Assembly (NCBI GenBank): GCA_034766995.1
Contig: CM068325.1
Span: 7,866,825-7,930,824 of the forward strand
Reading direction: 5' to 3'
DNA: 64,000 bases
Source: Acanthacorydalis orientalis
Taxonomy: Eukaryota > Arthropoda > Insecta > Megaloptera > Corydalidae
Shown here: positions 9,401-18,499 of the stretch, one piece after another
How the letters are laid out: each line of letters begins with the position of its first letter
Position numbering within the stretch: position 1 is the first letter of the stretch
The notes under the pieces: generated by a model
Told to the model about the DNA's origin: nothing
What the model saw: only the letters and a program-made list of their open reading frames with translations
The model's database searches: none
Translations under genes and position numbers: made by a program

Positions 9401-10482
9401 GAGGCGAGCCCGACAATTCTATGCTGGCGGCGTACCTGAGCGGGTCACTGGAGGGTGCTCTGGGGCGTGACGGTGGGGATGTTTCGAGCCTATGGACCCA
9501 GGCTCGAAACGCCTGCCGCCGCCTCAGAGCCAAGCTGGATGTCAGCTTCCGGTGGTCCGACGACACAGCGGACATGTCGGTCGTCATCGGCCGCCCTGGA
9601 CAGGTGCCGGATCGTGTGGTGGTCCCGGAGGCGTCGCGGGCTTTTGCACTTCGTTCGTTGAGAGCGGCCGTCCGAGCATATCACCATCGTCGCCTCGTCG
9701 GCCTTCGCGACCAAGGCAAGGTGATCGAGACTACCGGAAAGACACCGATCTCCAACCACTTTCTGCTGAATGGAAAGTACACGCGGTTCTGCGAGTACCG
9801 TTTTATCCACCGCGCTCGGCTCGACGTCGTGCCACTTAATGGCACGCGCCGATTCGGGCACGGGGATAAACGGTGCCGACGATGCGGCTACGCCAATGAG
9901 ACGTTGCCGCACGTCCTCAACCACTGTACGGTCCATTCGGCTGCATGGCAGCACCGACATAACAACGTACAGAACCGTCTGTCGCGTGCTGCCAAAGTGG
10001 GCGGACCCATTTCCATCCGGGTCAATAAGGAGGTTCCGGGAGTCGACAGTCGCCTTCGTCCTGACATCGTGAGGATCGACGAGACGACGAGGAGGATAAC
10101 GATCGTCGACGTGTGCATCCCATTCGAGGGATGTCGTGACGCCCTGGAGGGGGCTCGGCAGCAGAAAATAGCCAAGTATAGCGGTCTTGCTGCCCAGCTT
10201 ACCCTGCAGGGTTTCACGGTGTCTGTGGATGCATTCGTCGTCGGTTCGCTCGGCGGTTGGCTGTCATCGAACGACAAGGTCGCGGCGTCCCTGGGCATCG
10301 CACCCCGGTACCTGTCCACGATGGCTAAGCTGATGGTGGCCGACACGATCCGCTGGTCTCGTGATGTCTATATCGAACACGTGTCCGGAGTCCGGCAATA
10401 CCATCCGCCGGACAATACCGCGCCTCCACCAGCGGCAGCGCCGACCCTGGCCCAACACCTAGCCGAGGACATAGCTGCATAA
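6487..10482 (+). CDS. RT / restriction-like endonuclease polyprotein of a U2-targeted retrotransposon
   Basis: This 1331-residue protein starts at an ATG in a good context (gacgATGGCC). Domains in order: a C2H2 zinc finger (C29, C32, H59, H64); a second C2HC-type finger (C73, C76, H89 or H90, C93); a Pro/Thr/Ala-rich linker to about residue 340; RT with QGCPLSPMLFN and the YADD box at 756-759; a CCHC knuckle at C1130, C1133, H1142, C1147; and the endonuclease core with D1193 in RPD, D1208 in IVDVCIPFE, K1227 and the KY at 1230-1231. In related elements the zinc fingers and C-terminal domain recognise the target DNA, the RLE nicks it and the RT copies the RNA onto the nick. No stop or frameshift is present. 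Its neighbours are the same kind of element, so it belongs to a tandem pile-up in the U2 gene rather than to a host operon. Confidence 0.92.
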   Translation: MATGGASPPLSPGKVRIYVTVPLPEEFACELCHSVRNVVRCAGIRNSFIYKSHSDYKKHIKKTHGTPVFIFTCSGCGLKDPSLKRMKIHHKTCGDVAPQHPAPISPPASPVSVVTAAPTIPQGIRHLKSIDTWRIPTRRAGEAAATEITIEGEASTQLAIGSRQPTPEPAASTSIASRSRRRQQRVPEPAAVQHPTQQPATAPPTTSTGRAVLASQEASLRGTAPVSRITEASTDTTITAPPADCPAGATPLEDQEARGSWTRHLGGAPEATSVAGVPLQVAASHHNTIEAPIQLEAERPVGGERHAVACAGDRGGDHSARETSSQDDGAGESVIDFITPALADVAVVERTQEPAADPAARLTDNQVRWLGLLREAADWGGFERALEIVTRELARLRPTPVEGPRHRRFPNARPVRRERRRPVHEVPNFDPVEAAKIQKLYRVNKRKAMVQILRSENGTPYCEAPTAVVEDHFRGMFAERDREEVEMPDLVRQAFNRPQCDVAEDSFVEEFSAESVLRRLARTKDTAPGRDGIKYSFLKRLDPGCVVLTYIFNRCLHEERTPLAWADTRTVLVHKKGSRDDLDNWRPLTLGGTMSKLYAGVLADRVASWAKTTGNISPVQKGFLEHEGCYEHNFVVQSALDDARREGRQIVLAWLDLANAFGSVPHGHIRRVLSLLNLPRKLQSVVAELYSRAFTTVRTSTGETHPIPIRAGVKQGCPLSPMLFNLAIEPLVRAALGMSGSHGYQLFEHHFSILAYADDVVLLAKDPSSMQSLLDEVGAAATWMGIKFNASKCASLHVDCRRKRKACDTRFTLLGDRLEALQEGDHYEHLGVPTGFRVTQTPLETINNIRGDVMRVHHSLLAPWQKLEALNMFILSRLDFALRGCNIRKGPLTELDKIIRSKAKKWMNLPQRASADILYITSYQGGANLLQLGDSADVSRVVHAFRLLSCPDEVVRTVAWAGLRRAARRKIGGEPDNSMLAAYLSGSLEGALGRDGGDVSSLWTQARNACRRLRAKLDVSFRWSDDTADMSVVIGRPGQVPDRVVVPEASRAFALRSLRAAVRAYHHRRLVGLRDQGKVIETTGKTPISNHFLLNGKYTRFCEYRFIHRARLDVVPLNGTRRFGHGDKRCRRCGYANETLPHVLNHCTVHSAAWQHRHNNVQNRLSRAAKVGGPISIRVNKEVPGVDSRLRPDIVRIDETTRRITIVDVCIPFEGCRDALEGARQQKIAKYSGLAAQLTLQGFTVSVDAFVVGSLGGWLSSNDKVAASLGIAPRYLSTMAKLMVADTIRWSRDVYIEHVSGVRQYHPPDNTAPPPAAAPTLAQHLAEDIAA

Positions 10483-10641
10483 GAACAATGATTTTAATTT
10501 GTTTCTTGTACTGTGTAACATTTTAAAATTTATTTTAATATGCTATGTTATTTAATTTTAAAACTACACTTGATCTGCGACATTTCTATTATGTTATATT
10601 TTTCTTTGTACAAATTATTATTTACTAATAAAAACTGCTTA

Positions 10642-10746
10642 ATCTGTTCTTATCAGCTTAATATCTGATACGTTCTGCATTGCAGGACCAGTATATTAAA
10701 CTGATTTTTTCAAAATGGCGGAGTGCTATTAGAGGAGCTTGCTCCA
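10642..10746 (+). pseudogene. U2 snRNA gene, 3' portion, disrupted and truncated
   Basis: Starting with ATCTGTTCTTATCAG, the sequence follows insect U2 snRNA through stem-loops IIa/IIb, the Sm-type site (ATTTTTT at 10704-10710) and the AGGAGCTTGCTCCA segment. It then stops at a (TA)n tract. The U2 5' end with the branch-point-pairing GTAGTA region is not next to it: three retrotransposons intervene and the rest lies left of the window or is lost. Stem-loops III and IV are also missing. This copy cannot make a normal U2 snRNA. Confidence 0.85.
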
Positions 10747-11036
<290 letters not shown>

Positions 11037-11039
<3 letters not shown>

Positions 11040-12590
11040 TCATTATCATCATCATCGTCATCATCAGCCCCTGTTAATCCACCGCTGGATAAAGGCCTCT
11101 TCCATGATTTTCCATTTTGTTCGATTCAGTGCCTCTCTTTTCCACAGTTTTCCAAGAAAGTTTTTAATATCCTTATCCCATCTGTTCATTGGTCTCTTTC
11201 TCGGTCTTTTCATATTCCTTGGTTCCCAGTCAATAATTTCTCTTGTCCATCGGTTGTCTTCTCTTCTTGCGATATGTGCTGCCCAGTTCCATTTCAGACT
11301 CTTTACTCTTCTTATTATATCTGTGACTCCTGTTTGTTTTCGTATCCATTCTATTCTCTTTCTATCTCTTCTTGTTATTCCCAACATGCATCGTTCCATA
11401 CTTCGTTGTGTTGTTTGGAGTCTTTGAACTATTTTGGCGTTAAGCACCCATGTTTCTCTGCCGTAGGAAAGGACCGGTAGTACACACTGATCGAATACTT
11501 TTTTCTTTAAACAGAGTCGGATTGTTGATTTAAATATCGAGGCGTTTCGTCCGAAAGAGCTCCATCCCATTTTTATTCTCCTGTTTACTTCTTCAGTGAA
11601 GGCCCATCTCTGTTGATAAGCTGGCCTAGATAGACATATTTCGTAACTTCTTCTATTTCCGTTCTTTTTATTTCAATTTTCTTCGGACAAACAAACGCAT
11701 TGAACAGTACTTTTGTCTTTGTATGATTCATGTTGAGGCCGATTTTTTGACTGGCATCGTTTAGTTCTTCTATTCTCTTTTGCAAATCATCCGGAGTATT
11801 TGCGAAAATAACTATATCATCGGCAAACCTGAGATGGCATAACCTTTCGCCCTTTATTTCGATTCCTTTATCCTCCCAGTCGAGCGATTTGAATACTTCT
11901 TCCAAGGCCGCAGTAAACAATTTCGGAGAAATTGCATCTCCCTGTCGTACACCTTTCTCGATTTTTATCTTGTTAATGTTTAAGTTCTCGTGCTCTGCCG
12001 CTGAGAGCAGCACGTCACTGTACTAGACCTACGTGCGTCGGCGCACAAGGTTCTGTACAGATTGATGTGGGTAGCGACGACGCTCGACGCGTCGGCGTCG
12101 GTCTGTTCGCTGCTCACAAGAATACGAAGAGGGTTGTCTGTACTAAAATTGGAAATAAATCGGAGATTCACTATTTTTATAACCAAGTGTTGTTCATTAA
12201 GTTTATCCCAGACACATCCATCCTTATCATATCTTTCTTGTTTCTTCATGTAGCTTCACCGACATCGTTGCTTTTTTATAGATGTTATCTAGCAGCTCGA
12301 TATATGTGCCCTCTATGCCCTGGTTCTTCAATGCAGATATTACCGACAAGGTGGTGATGGAGTCGAAAGCCTTCTCGTAGTCTATAAATCCAAGACACAC
12401 TAGTATTTGGTATTCATTTGACCGGCTTATTACTTCTCTCACTACTTGAATATGATCCATTGTACTAAATCCGGTTCTAAATCCTGCTTGTTCCCTTGGT
12501 TGGGCGAAATCTAGTTGCACTTGTAGACGTTTCGAAATTATTTTTGTAAAGATCTTATATATCGTAGGTAGTAAACTAATATATATATAC
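11037..12590 (-). pseudogene. RTE-like non-LTR retrotransposon, broken RT and C-terminal region
   Basis: Read on the minus strand, three blocks give the RT. Block 12590-12227 has [16 protein letters not shown] and [11 protein letters not shown]. Block 12013-11585 has GVRQGDAISPKLF and the catalytic LRFADDIVIF. Block 11570-11064 has the C-terminal region with [13 protein letters not shown] and ...[13 protein letters not shown]. Blocks 1 and 2 are split by ~210 bp of foreign sequence, and blocks 2 and 3 by a one-base frameshift near 11590. The 3' end is a (GATGAT)n tail next to (TA)n. This is the type of element often annotated as 'craniofacial development protein 2-like' or endonuclease-reverse transcriptase. 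The clade assignment (RTE-like) is by resemblance. The endonuclease domain is missing: the 5' end disappears into the next (TA)n tract. Confidence 0.82.
12014..12226. mobile_element. ~210-bp insertion inside the RTE-like RT domain, origin unknown
   Basis: This segment interrupts the RT between the KLHEETRKI region and the EKGVRQGD motif, which should be nearly contiguous. It is CpG-richer than its host element, for example around 12075-12100. I see no tail, inverted repeat or clear target duplication, so its class is unknown. Confidence 0.4.
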
Positions 12591-12600
12591 GAGTATATAT

Positions 12601-12646
<46 letters not shown>

Positions 12647-12686
12647 ATGTATATATAAATATATATATATATATATATGTATACAT

Positions 12687-12732
<46 letters not shown>

Positions 12733-12817
12733 GTATATGTATATATATATACATACACACACGCTCTCACACGCACACATGCACACACATCACATACACA
12801 CACTCACATACACATAT

Positions 12818-12890
<73 letters not shown>

Positions 12891-12895
12891 TTTAT
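12575..12895. repeat. (TA)n microsatellite with a (CA)n core
   Basis: Long alternating TA is interrupted at about 12750-12825 by a CA/CACT-rich block (acacacacgctctcacacgc). It marks the 5' end of the truncated RTE-like element. Confidence 0.95.
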
Positions 12896-13319
12896 ATTTT
12901 GATCATCAATGTTCCTATAAATTATTATTGTTAAATATCATTGATAAACATATGAGAACACAAGACGGTAATTTTCATTTCAGCGGATTTCACAAATAAA
13001 TTTCCACTGAATACACAAATCGCACATTTTTTGCCAAGTATTGAAAAATTGATTGTTGATAATTTGTTTATTGTTCATACACAACAGTGATCGCGACCTT
13101 AAAGCGGCGAAATCGAGAAGAAAATTTTGTAAAAGAATAATAAAAACACTTCCCTTTGCTTTAACGTTTCAATGATGATGCGGCAATGCCTAGTGAGATG
13201 GATATGTGCGATAATCAGAAAAAAATGTATCTTTTGAGGAGTGAAAAAAACAATTTACGAAAGTGCATTCACCCGGTGAAATAAAACTGTAATTAAATAT
13301 TTTTTCTAATTAACAACAT
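12896..13319. other. Probable 3' UTR / downstream region of the four-exon gene
   Basis: AT-rich sequence with no ORF of note. On the minus strand an AATAAA lies at 13067-13072, about 250 bp beyond the stop codon of the upstream gene, and is a plausible polyadenylation signal. Confidence 0.4.
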
Positions 13320-14275
13320 TCAAGACGCCTTCATATTTTTCTTATTTTCTGCACAGACACGTTTCAGAGTACAGATATATTTTGGTTTCTGTTTTAAGAT
13401 CTTCATAAATTTATCTGTACTCGACGTGTTCGGCATGCGTTTCCTAATATCTCGAAGAGATATCAGTGTCGGTTTCTAAAATATAAATAAAATTAATAGA
13501 TTTTCAACGTCAGATGTTGAAATCATGCTAAAGAGTAACAACTACTCACACGAGATTTTTCGGAAGGAACAGCTACTAAAGGCGTCGCTTCGTCGTCGTC
13601 AGTCGTTTCGATCAAGTTCGTACGGAGCGTGGCGATTTCTGACGGCTCCTCCGAAGTTGCGATCTAAAATGTACATATATCACATTTAACATTGTACTGT
13701 TTTGAATTAATAAATTAACTTATACGAGCAATGTTTCCATTCAAAATAATAACAGAGTCATTGTAGACGGTGGCTACAATTCGAATGATTATAATAGAGT
13801 CTTTTATAATTTTACAAAATAAATTACGATATTAAAGTTGTGAACACTTACATTTACTGGCAGATCGATCTCGCCTGCAACGGTAGGAGCGATCGGTGTT
13901 TCCATCGTGCCGGTCGATCGAAACACTGCAGACGGTGACTAAAATTTAAACAGCACTAATCATACAAATGTTTATCGCTACGCGAAAACAAATTCGATAC
14001 TATCGGATCGTCGCGTCTCACGTATCGTGATTTTGAAAAATTGTTATTTTGCAAAACCGTATCTAATAAAGCACTTTATTTATTTTTAACAGATGTAGGT
14101 TACGTTAACGAATAAAAAAAACATTTTATACCTGTCTCTCCGAGCACAAATATGGGACGGCTGATCTATTTAAGCGGCTTCGTAGGGAATTGGTAAAGTC
14201 GCTTGTTTCTAAAAGACGTTTGCACAAACTCATCATTTTAGATTCTGCATCGGCATGTTCTTCACCGATTCCCAT
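13320..14275 (-). CDS. Uncharacterised 166-residue protein, four coding exons
   Basis: I built this from splice signals on the minus strand. Coding exons are 14275-14132, 13938-13852, 13663-13550 and 13475-13320, giving 48, 29, 38 and 51 codons plus a TGA. All three introns are phase 0, start with GTATAA, GTAAGT or GTGAGT, and end with TTTTAG-type acceptors. The protein starts MGIGEEHADAESKMM and is acidic and Ser/Thr-rich in the middle (ETTDDDEATP). It ends in a basic segment (RKRMPNTSSTDKFMKILKQK, then KRVCAENKKNMKAS). I do not recognise the family. A non-coding first exon ends at 14379 with an AAAGCAG|GTGAGT donor and splices to an acceptor at 14295. Consistent frame and splice signals over four small exons make this a credible host gene, possibly nuclear given the basic tail (inference). 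Confidence 0.7.
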
Positions 14276-14378
14276 CGCTTGAAGTCATAGTCGTGCTGTA
14301 CGATACAAGTATAATGAACTATTGCACATATAAGTAACTATTAACAATGAATGTTAACAAAATTAAAATATAACTCAC

Positions 14379-14593
14379 CTGCTTTTCGTCCTCGGACAAT
14401 AAAATAATTTATCCCTCGGGACATCACAAATATAACAACAACGCCGAGCAAAATTCATTTTTACAGAGCGACCGAGCACCGATAATAAACAATATGAAAC
14501 AGATGAAGTTTCAAACGTTTTTTGCAAGAATGCGCAATTCTTGTTCGACCAATCAGAGCCATTTATGTTATATTTGCTCATGTTCTCCGCCAA
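14379..14593 (-). other. Putative 5' UTR exon of the four-exon gene
   Basis: Its 3' boundary is a strong donor (GTGAGT) at 14378, matched by an acceptor ...CGTACAG before 14295. An ORF runs through it (start about 14593), but it goes out of frame after splicing and meets a stop, so I treat the exon as untranslated. The upper boundary (transcription start) is not defined; 14593 is only the ORF start. Confidence 0.4.
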
Positions 14594-14599
14594 CAGTAG

Positions 14600-15130
14600 A
14601 AAGATACATAAAATGACTTACAAATCGAACAACTAACGCCATCTACTTATGTGAGCGAAACTAAATTATATTCTCATATTTTCCTGTTACTTTCACCGGC
14701 CTGCTTTTTATCTATGGTGAAGACGCTGACTCGACTTGCATAACATAGCAGAATATTACCAATTGCATCTTGCATCATCCATTGTTCATTGAATAGAGTT
14801 TAAAGTATTTTAATATTATTCGTGTATTTTGTTACGACTCGATCCTCTGATAGGATGAAAACAGTACAAGACCATATGAAAATAATCGGATACGGAGGAA
14901 AGACCCTCTGAGATAGCGCTGTATCAGTAGAGAAACAAACCAGAGCGACACTACAGATTCTTAGATCGACGTCGAGCGGCTCTTGATTCGCCAGCCGGCG
15001 GACAGATTTGGTTTCCGGAACGGGAGGTGTACGTCGTAATCGGGGAATCGCGAACTACGTTACATCTTGCAGTTGTTAGTCGACATCTCAGTCTGAAAAG
15101 TTTCGAGATACGTTGAAAACGTGCCGATCT
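14600..15130. other. Intergenic sequence with part of a PIF/Harbinger 3' region
   Basis: From about 15130 back to 15060 on the minus strand the sequence matches the 3' non-coding part of the Harbinger element at 61150-61215 (shared ATCTCGAAACTTTTCA). The rest (14600-15060) is unassigned; 14880-15050 is somewhat GC-richer without a usable ORF. Confidence 0.4.
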
Positions 15131-16082
15131 TAAGGTAAGAGCTCATTTTAAGAACTCGAGTGAAAACGCACTTTAAAAATTCAGAATTGTTGCTAAATTG
15201 ATTTTAAGTCGGGGCAGCAAGGATTTTGCAATAAATAATATGAAAAAACAGTCAAAAGAGTGACCGACTGACAGAATGAACGAACTGTATAAAATGGTCT
15301 TTTTTAATCTCGAAAAAGGCCCTTTTTTATCGTAAAAAACGCGTTTTCATTGAACATTTATCGATAAAAGCACTGAATGATCACTTGCATAATACATTTT
15401 TCTACATTTAAAGGCGAAAAAGTTCGCGTGAAAAATTTAATGAAACCGGGCATTCGCTTGACTCCCTGTTATTTATCTGCGCGGCGCGGCCATTTGCTTA
15501 CGCATCCGTCGTGGCGCGGTCATATGCATGTAAATTAGTGACGGTTTTAAAGTCCGATTTCGACTAGTCAGTGTTATATTCTGATTTATAGAATTAAAAT
15601 TAGACTACCTTCACCCTTTTTTGTCCCGGCCAAGCGCAGGTATACAGCCCTGAGTGCAAATAGTTTGTGATAATAATTATTTATAAAAGCGTCACTTGTT
15701 CACACGCATATGAACGCGCCATAATGGATGCGCGGCGCGAAATAGTGATGGGCGAATCACGCGAATATCTAGTTTCATTAGGTTTCTTACGCGACTTTTC
15801 AGCTTTTAAATGTAGAAAAATGTATTATGCAAGTGATTATTCGGTGCTCTCGCCGGTAATTGTTCAATGGAAAATCGTTTGAGATAAAAAAAGACTCTTT
15901 TTGCATTTTGTACCTTCTGTCAGTCGGTCACTTTTCTTACTGTTTTTTCGTATTATTTATTGCGAAGGTCTTTCTCTTCCGACCTAAAATCACGTTTTAC
16001 AATGTAATCGATCGATTTAGCAAGAAATTTGAATTTTTTAAAGTGCGTTTCCACAAAGGTCCTTCCACTGAACTATTACAGA
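15131..16082. mobile_element. Foldback element family A, copy 1 (~950 bp, arms ~400 bp)
   Basis: The left half (15131-15530) and right half (15690-16082) are imperfect reverse complements around a ~150-bp centre. The ends resemble AGGTAA...GTGAAAACGCACTTT on the left and AAGTGCGTTT...ACTGAACTATTACAG on the right. A second copy lies at 19632-20627. No transposase is encoded, so this is a non-autonomous long-inverted-repeat element. The short ORFs inside are incidental. Confidence 0.75.
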
Positions 16083-16085
16083 TTC

Positions 16086-16858
16086 TAATTGAAAATAACC
16101 TACTGCGCTGAATCCCACGCGATGATTGAATTCAGAGCTCTCGGAAGAGCTTCCAGCGGCAAGAAATCTAAAAATAAGATATTCGATTTAAAAAGTTTCG
16201 TGAACGGCAGAAAAAAGTGGAGACGCCGCACGGCGAGTGTCGCATTTCACAGCCACCTGAAGTTCGAGAGGGGAATGTATTTTCGATACCGTCTTCACGT
16301 ACTCGAAAAACGACGACGGACATCGAGAACGTAGAAAGTTCGTCGACGGCTCTACGTTCCGCTTCGCACTCTACTTCCGAGAGCAAAGTACGCCGTACGG
16401 TTGTGGCGTCGTGAGAAAATAATAAATAAGTAAATCGAGATAGTTGTTTCGTGTTAAACTTACCTTGAACACGGGGCGAGTTCTTCTTCCGTACCGACGG
16501 CGTCTCGCTGTCGTGTGTCTCGGATCTTGTATCGTCTTCGATAAAGCGCCGCAGGTACTCGAATTTTTCTTTCGACGTGCCGAAGTACATCTCGTACCGA
16601 TCGGGGTGCTTTTGAAGCTCCTCTACGAGACGATGGAACTCGGCCTTTCCTTCCCTTTATAAATTTAGCTCACGAACCCGGATTTTTTTCTTACGAATTC
16701 GATCATGAGCTCTCACGGTACAGACGCTTGTTATTTCTCCATCGAACTCGGATGAACTGCTCGTTTCGCTCTCCGTTATAATTTCGATAATAAAATCGGC
16801 GGCGTCCGGCCGTACGATAGTGGTGCGCAAACAAATCGCCGGTCGTGTGCACGGGGCT
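16086..16858 (-). pseudogene. PIF/Harbinger transposon relic, copy B
   Basis: On the minus strand the terminal sequence AGCCCCGTGCACAC begins at 16858, next to a TAA target triplet (TTA on the plus strand at 16859-16861). It is followed by coding sequence matching the Harbinger at 59659: an ESETSSSSEF segment, RVRELNL, then SKEKFEYLRRFIEDD. The catalytic part is absent. Near 16086 it is interrupted by foldback copy 1, beyond which (about 15130-15060) the 3' non-coding part of the same element continues. Confidence 0.65.
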
Positions 16859-16861
16859 TTA

Positions 16862-17161
16862 CGTGATAGTGTCGATAGCGTATTACGACGATACGGTAGT
16901 GTGCGACGATCGGCGGTCACAGACGTCGAGCGTAGCGTCCGACGGTCTACACCGTCGTCGACCGCGACGGGAGCGGAGCAACGTCGGACGAGGCCGTGAG
17001 CGAACGCGTCTCCCGGAACGCCGTACCGCGAGCTGAACCGACAGGAGCGACCTATTCGGACAGCGCGTGGATCCCGGCGGCGGCGAGCTTGGACGACGAA
17101 GAGATCTTGGCGGCGAGGTCGAACGACGAGGAGATCCAGGAATCGACATCGGATCGCACGT
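16862..17161. other. CpG-rich block with a short acidic ORF
   Basis: This ~300-bp block is strikingly rich in CG dinucleotides compared with its flanks. The plus strand has an ORF at 16996-17208 with a duplicated acidic motif (LDDEEILAAR / SNDEEIQES); the minus strand is also open but reads Arg/Ser-rich. I cannot tell which, if any, is translated. It may be a remnant exon or the unit from which the adjacent minisatellite arose. Confidence 0.3.
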
Positions 17162-17800
17162 ACGTCCTCTCGGATGACCGTGAATATAGACAAGGGGTTG
17201 TTTTTTAACGTAGAGTGTCTGAAATAGGTTGAAAAAATTCCTACGTCCACTCGGATGACCGTGAATATAGATACAGGGATGTTTCTTAACGTAGAGTGTC
17301 TGAACTATGTTGAAAAAATTCCTACGTCCTCTCGGATGACCATGAATATAGACAAGGGGTTGTTTCTTAACGTAGAGTGTCTGAACTATGTTGAAAAAAC
17401 TCATACGTCCTCTCGGATGATCATGAATATAGACAAGGAGTTGTTTCTTAACGTAGAGTGTCTGAACTAGGTTGAAAAAATTCCTACGTCCTCTCGGATG
17501 ACCATGAATATAGATAAGGGGTTGTTTCTTAACGTAGAGTGTCTGAACTATGTTGAAAAAACTCCTACGTCCTCTCGGATGACCGTGAATGTATATACAC
17601 GGTTGTATCTTAACGAAGATTGTTTGAACTATGTTCAAAAGGTACCTACGGATGACCATTAATATAGATAAGGGATTGTATCTTAACATAGATTGTTTGA
17701 ACTATGTCGAAAAAATTCCTACGTCCTCTCGGATGACCGTGAATATATAGATAGGAGGTTGTATCTTAACGTAGATTGTTTGTACTATGTCGAGCGAGGT
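17162..17800. repeat. Minisatellite, about eight units of ~81 bp
   Basis: Units start with ACGTCCTCTCGGATGACC at about 17162, 17243, 17324, 17404, 17486, 17567, then more diverged at about 17647 and 17721. Because 81 is a multiple of three, the minus strand carries an open frame of 27-residue repeats (around HGHPRGRRNFFNIVQTLYVK). That frame need not be a gene. Confidence 0.9.
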
Positions 17801-17928
17801 CGGGTCTGTTTATCATTTTTTTGAGATATTCGCCTGTTCTCTGTGATGCTCCTCGCTTTTGTTCTGTGACTTAAGGTTACGCCACGAAATAAAACCAGGT
17901 CGAGGATATAAAATAAATTAAGCGTTAA

Positions 17929-17935
17929 CTTTATT
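17929..17935 (-). terminator. Possible polyadenylation signal
   Basis: AATAAA on the minus strand, about 180 bp beyond the stop codon of the putative two-exon gene at 18115-18374. Confidence 0.3.
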
Positions 17936-17947
17936 ACAATAATAATC

Positions 17948-18065
17948 GACTCGAACATCAAAAAATGGACTATATAAAAATTGCAAACGACTCGGACGTC
18001 AAAGAATAGAGTATATAAAAATTACATAATGAACGGACATGCACGAAAAGAGTACGCGAGCTTCT
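17948..18065. repeat. Direct repeat downstream of the 66-residue gene (pair with 18380-18497)
   Basis: The block containing AGAGTATATAAAAATTACATAA and GAACGGACATGCACGAAAAG, ending TACGCGAGCTTC, occurs here and again at about 18380-18497 in the same orientation. The two copies bracket the putative two-exon gene. Confidence 0.8.
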
Positions 18066-18114
18066 AATCATTTGAAAACTCGACCGTCGGCAACGCGATC
18101 CGAACGGCACGGCC

Positions 18115-18374
18115 TCACTCTTCCTCGTCGGTCGGGGTGATTTTCAGTCGGTGCGAACGGTCCACGGCGAGAACCGAAGAGCGTCGGCTTCTATGACTCG
18201 TGTCATCGCTCATGCTTTACAGTCTTATGTTTTTACATAATAAAAAAAAGGAAATGAAAACACATATATTTACGGAACGGCTTTGTTTTTCGATCGAAAG
18301 AGAACTTCCCGGACGTTTACGGAGTTTAACGTCGGCCGGAGCGGATGTACTTCGGGAATCTCCTGCTCGGCCAT
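18115..18374 (-). CDS. Possible small two-exon gene, 66 residues
   Basis: Exon 1 is 18374-18274 (ATGGCCGAGCAGG...), ending in a GTAAATA donor. Exon 2 is 18214-18115, after a weak acceptor (CTGTAAAG), and ends in TGA. Joined, the frame is continuous: MAEQEIPEVHPLRPTLNS... through NKAVP|MSDDTSHRSRRSSVLAVD to an acidic TPTDEEE end. I recognise no family; a short, charged, Ser/Arg-containing protein is all that can be said. A ~115-bp direct repeat flanks it on both sides. The acceptor lacks a good pyrimidine tract, so the model is tentative. Confidence 0.35.
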
Positions 18375-18379
18375 AGAAT

Positions 18380-18497
18380 AGACTATAGACGTCGAAAAAT
18401 AGACTATAGAAATTACGAACGACTCGAACATCGAAAAATAGAGTATATAAAAATTACATAACGAACGGACATGCACGAAAAGACTACGCGAGCTTCG
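18380..18497. repeat. Direct repeat upstream of the 66-residue gene (pair with 17948-18065)
   Basis: This is the second copy of the ~115-bp block. It lies immediately upstream of exon 1 and includes TATATAAAA-like sequence, so it could hold promoter elements. Confidence 0.8.
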
Positions 18498-18499
18498 AA

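Larger units (their letters stand above)
5997..10641 (+). mobile_element. U2-targeted RLE non-LTR retrotransposon, element 3 (apparently full length)
   Basis: This is a 4.6-kb element with a ~490-bp 5' UTR, one long ORF (6487-10482) and a short AT-rich 3' UTR. It is bounded on both sides by the 21-bp U2 duplication. The 3' end has no poly(A) tail; it finishes in a short AATAAAA-type stretch followed by CTTA at the U2 junction. Single-ORF architecture with N-terminal zinc fingers, RT, CCHC and RLE is that of the R2/NeSL/Utopia group. The ORF has no inactivating change, so this copy may be competent. Confidence 0.9.

Noticed and set aside
14820..15060. An LTR starting near TGTTACGACTCG
   Set aside because: No CA end, polyadenylation signal or second copy was found.
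16883..17689. A 268-residue repeat protein on the minus strand
   Set aside because: The open frame follows from the 81-bp period of a minisatellite and continues into unrelated CpG-rich sequence; no supporting start context or splice signal, so kept only as a repeat.
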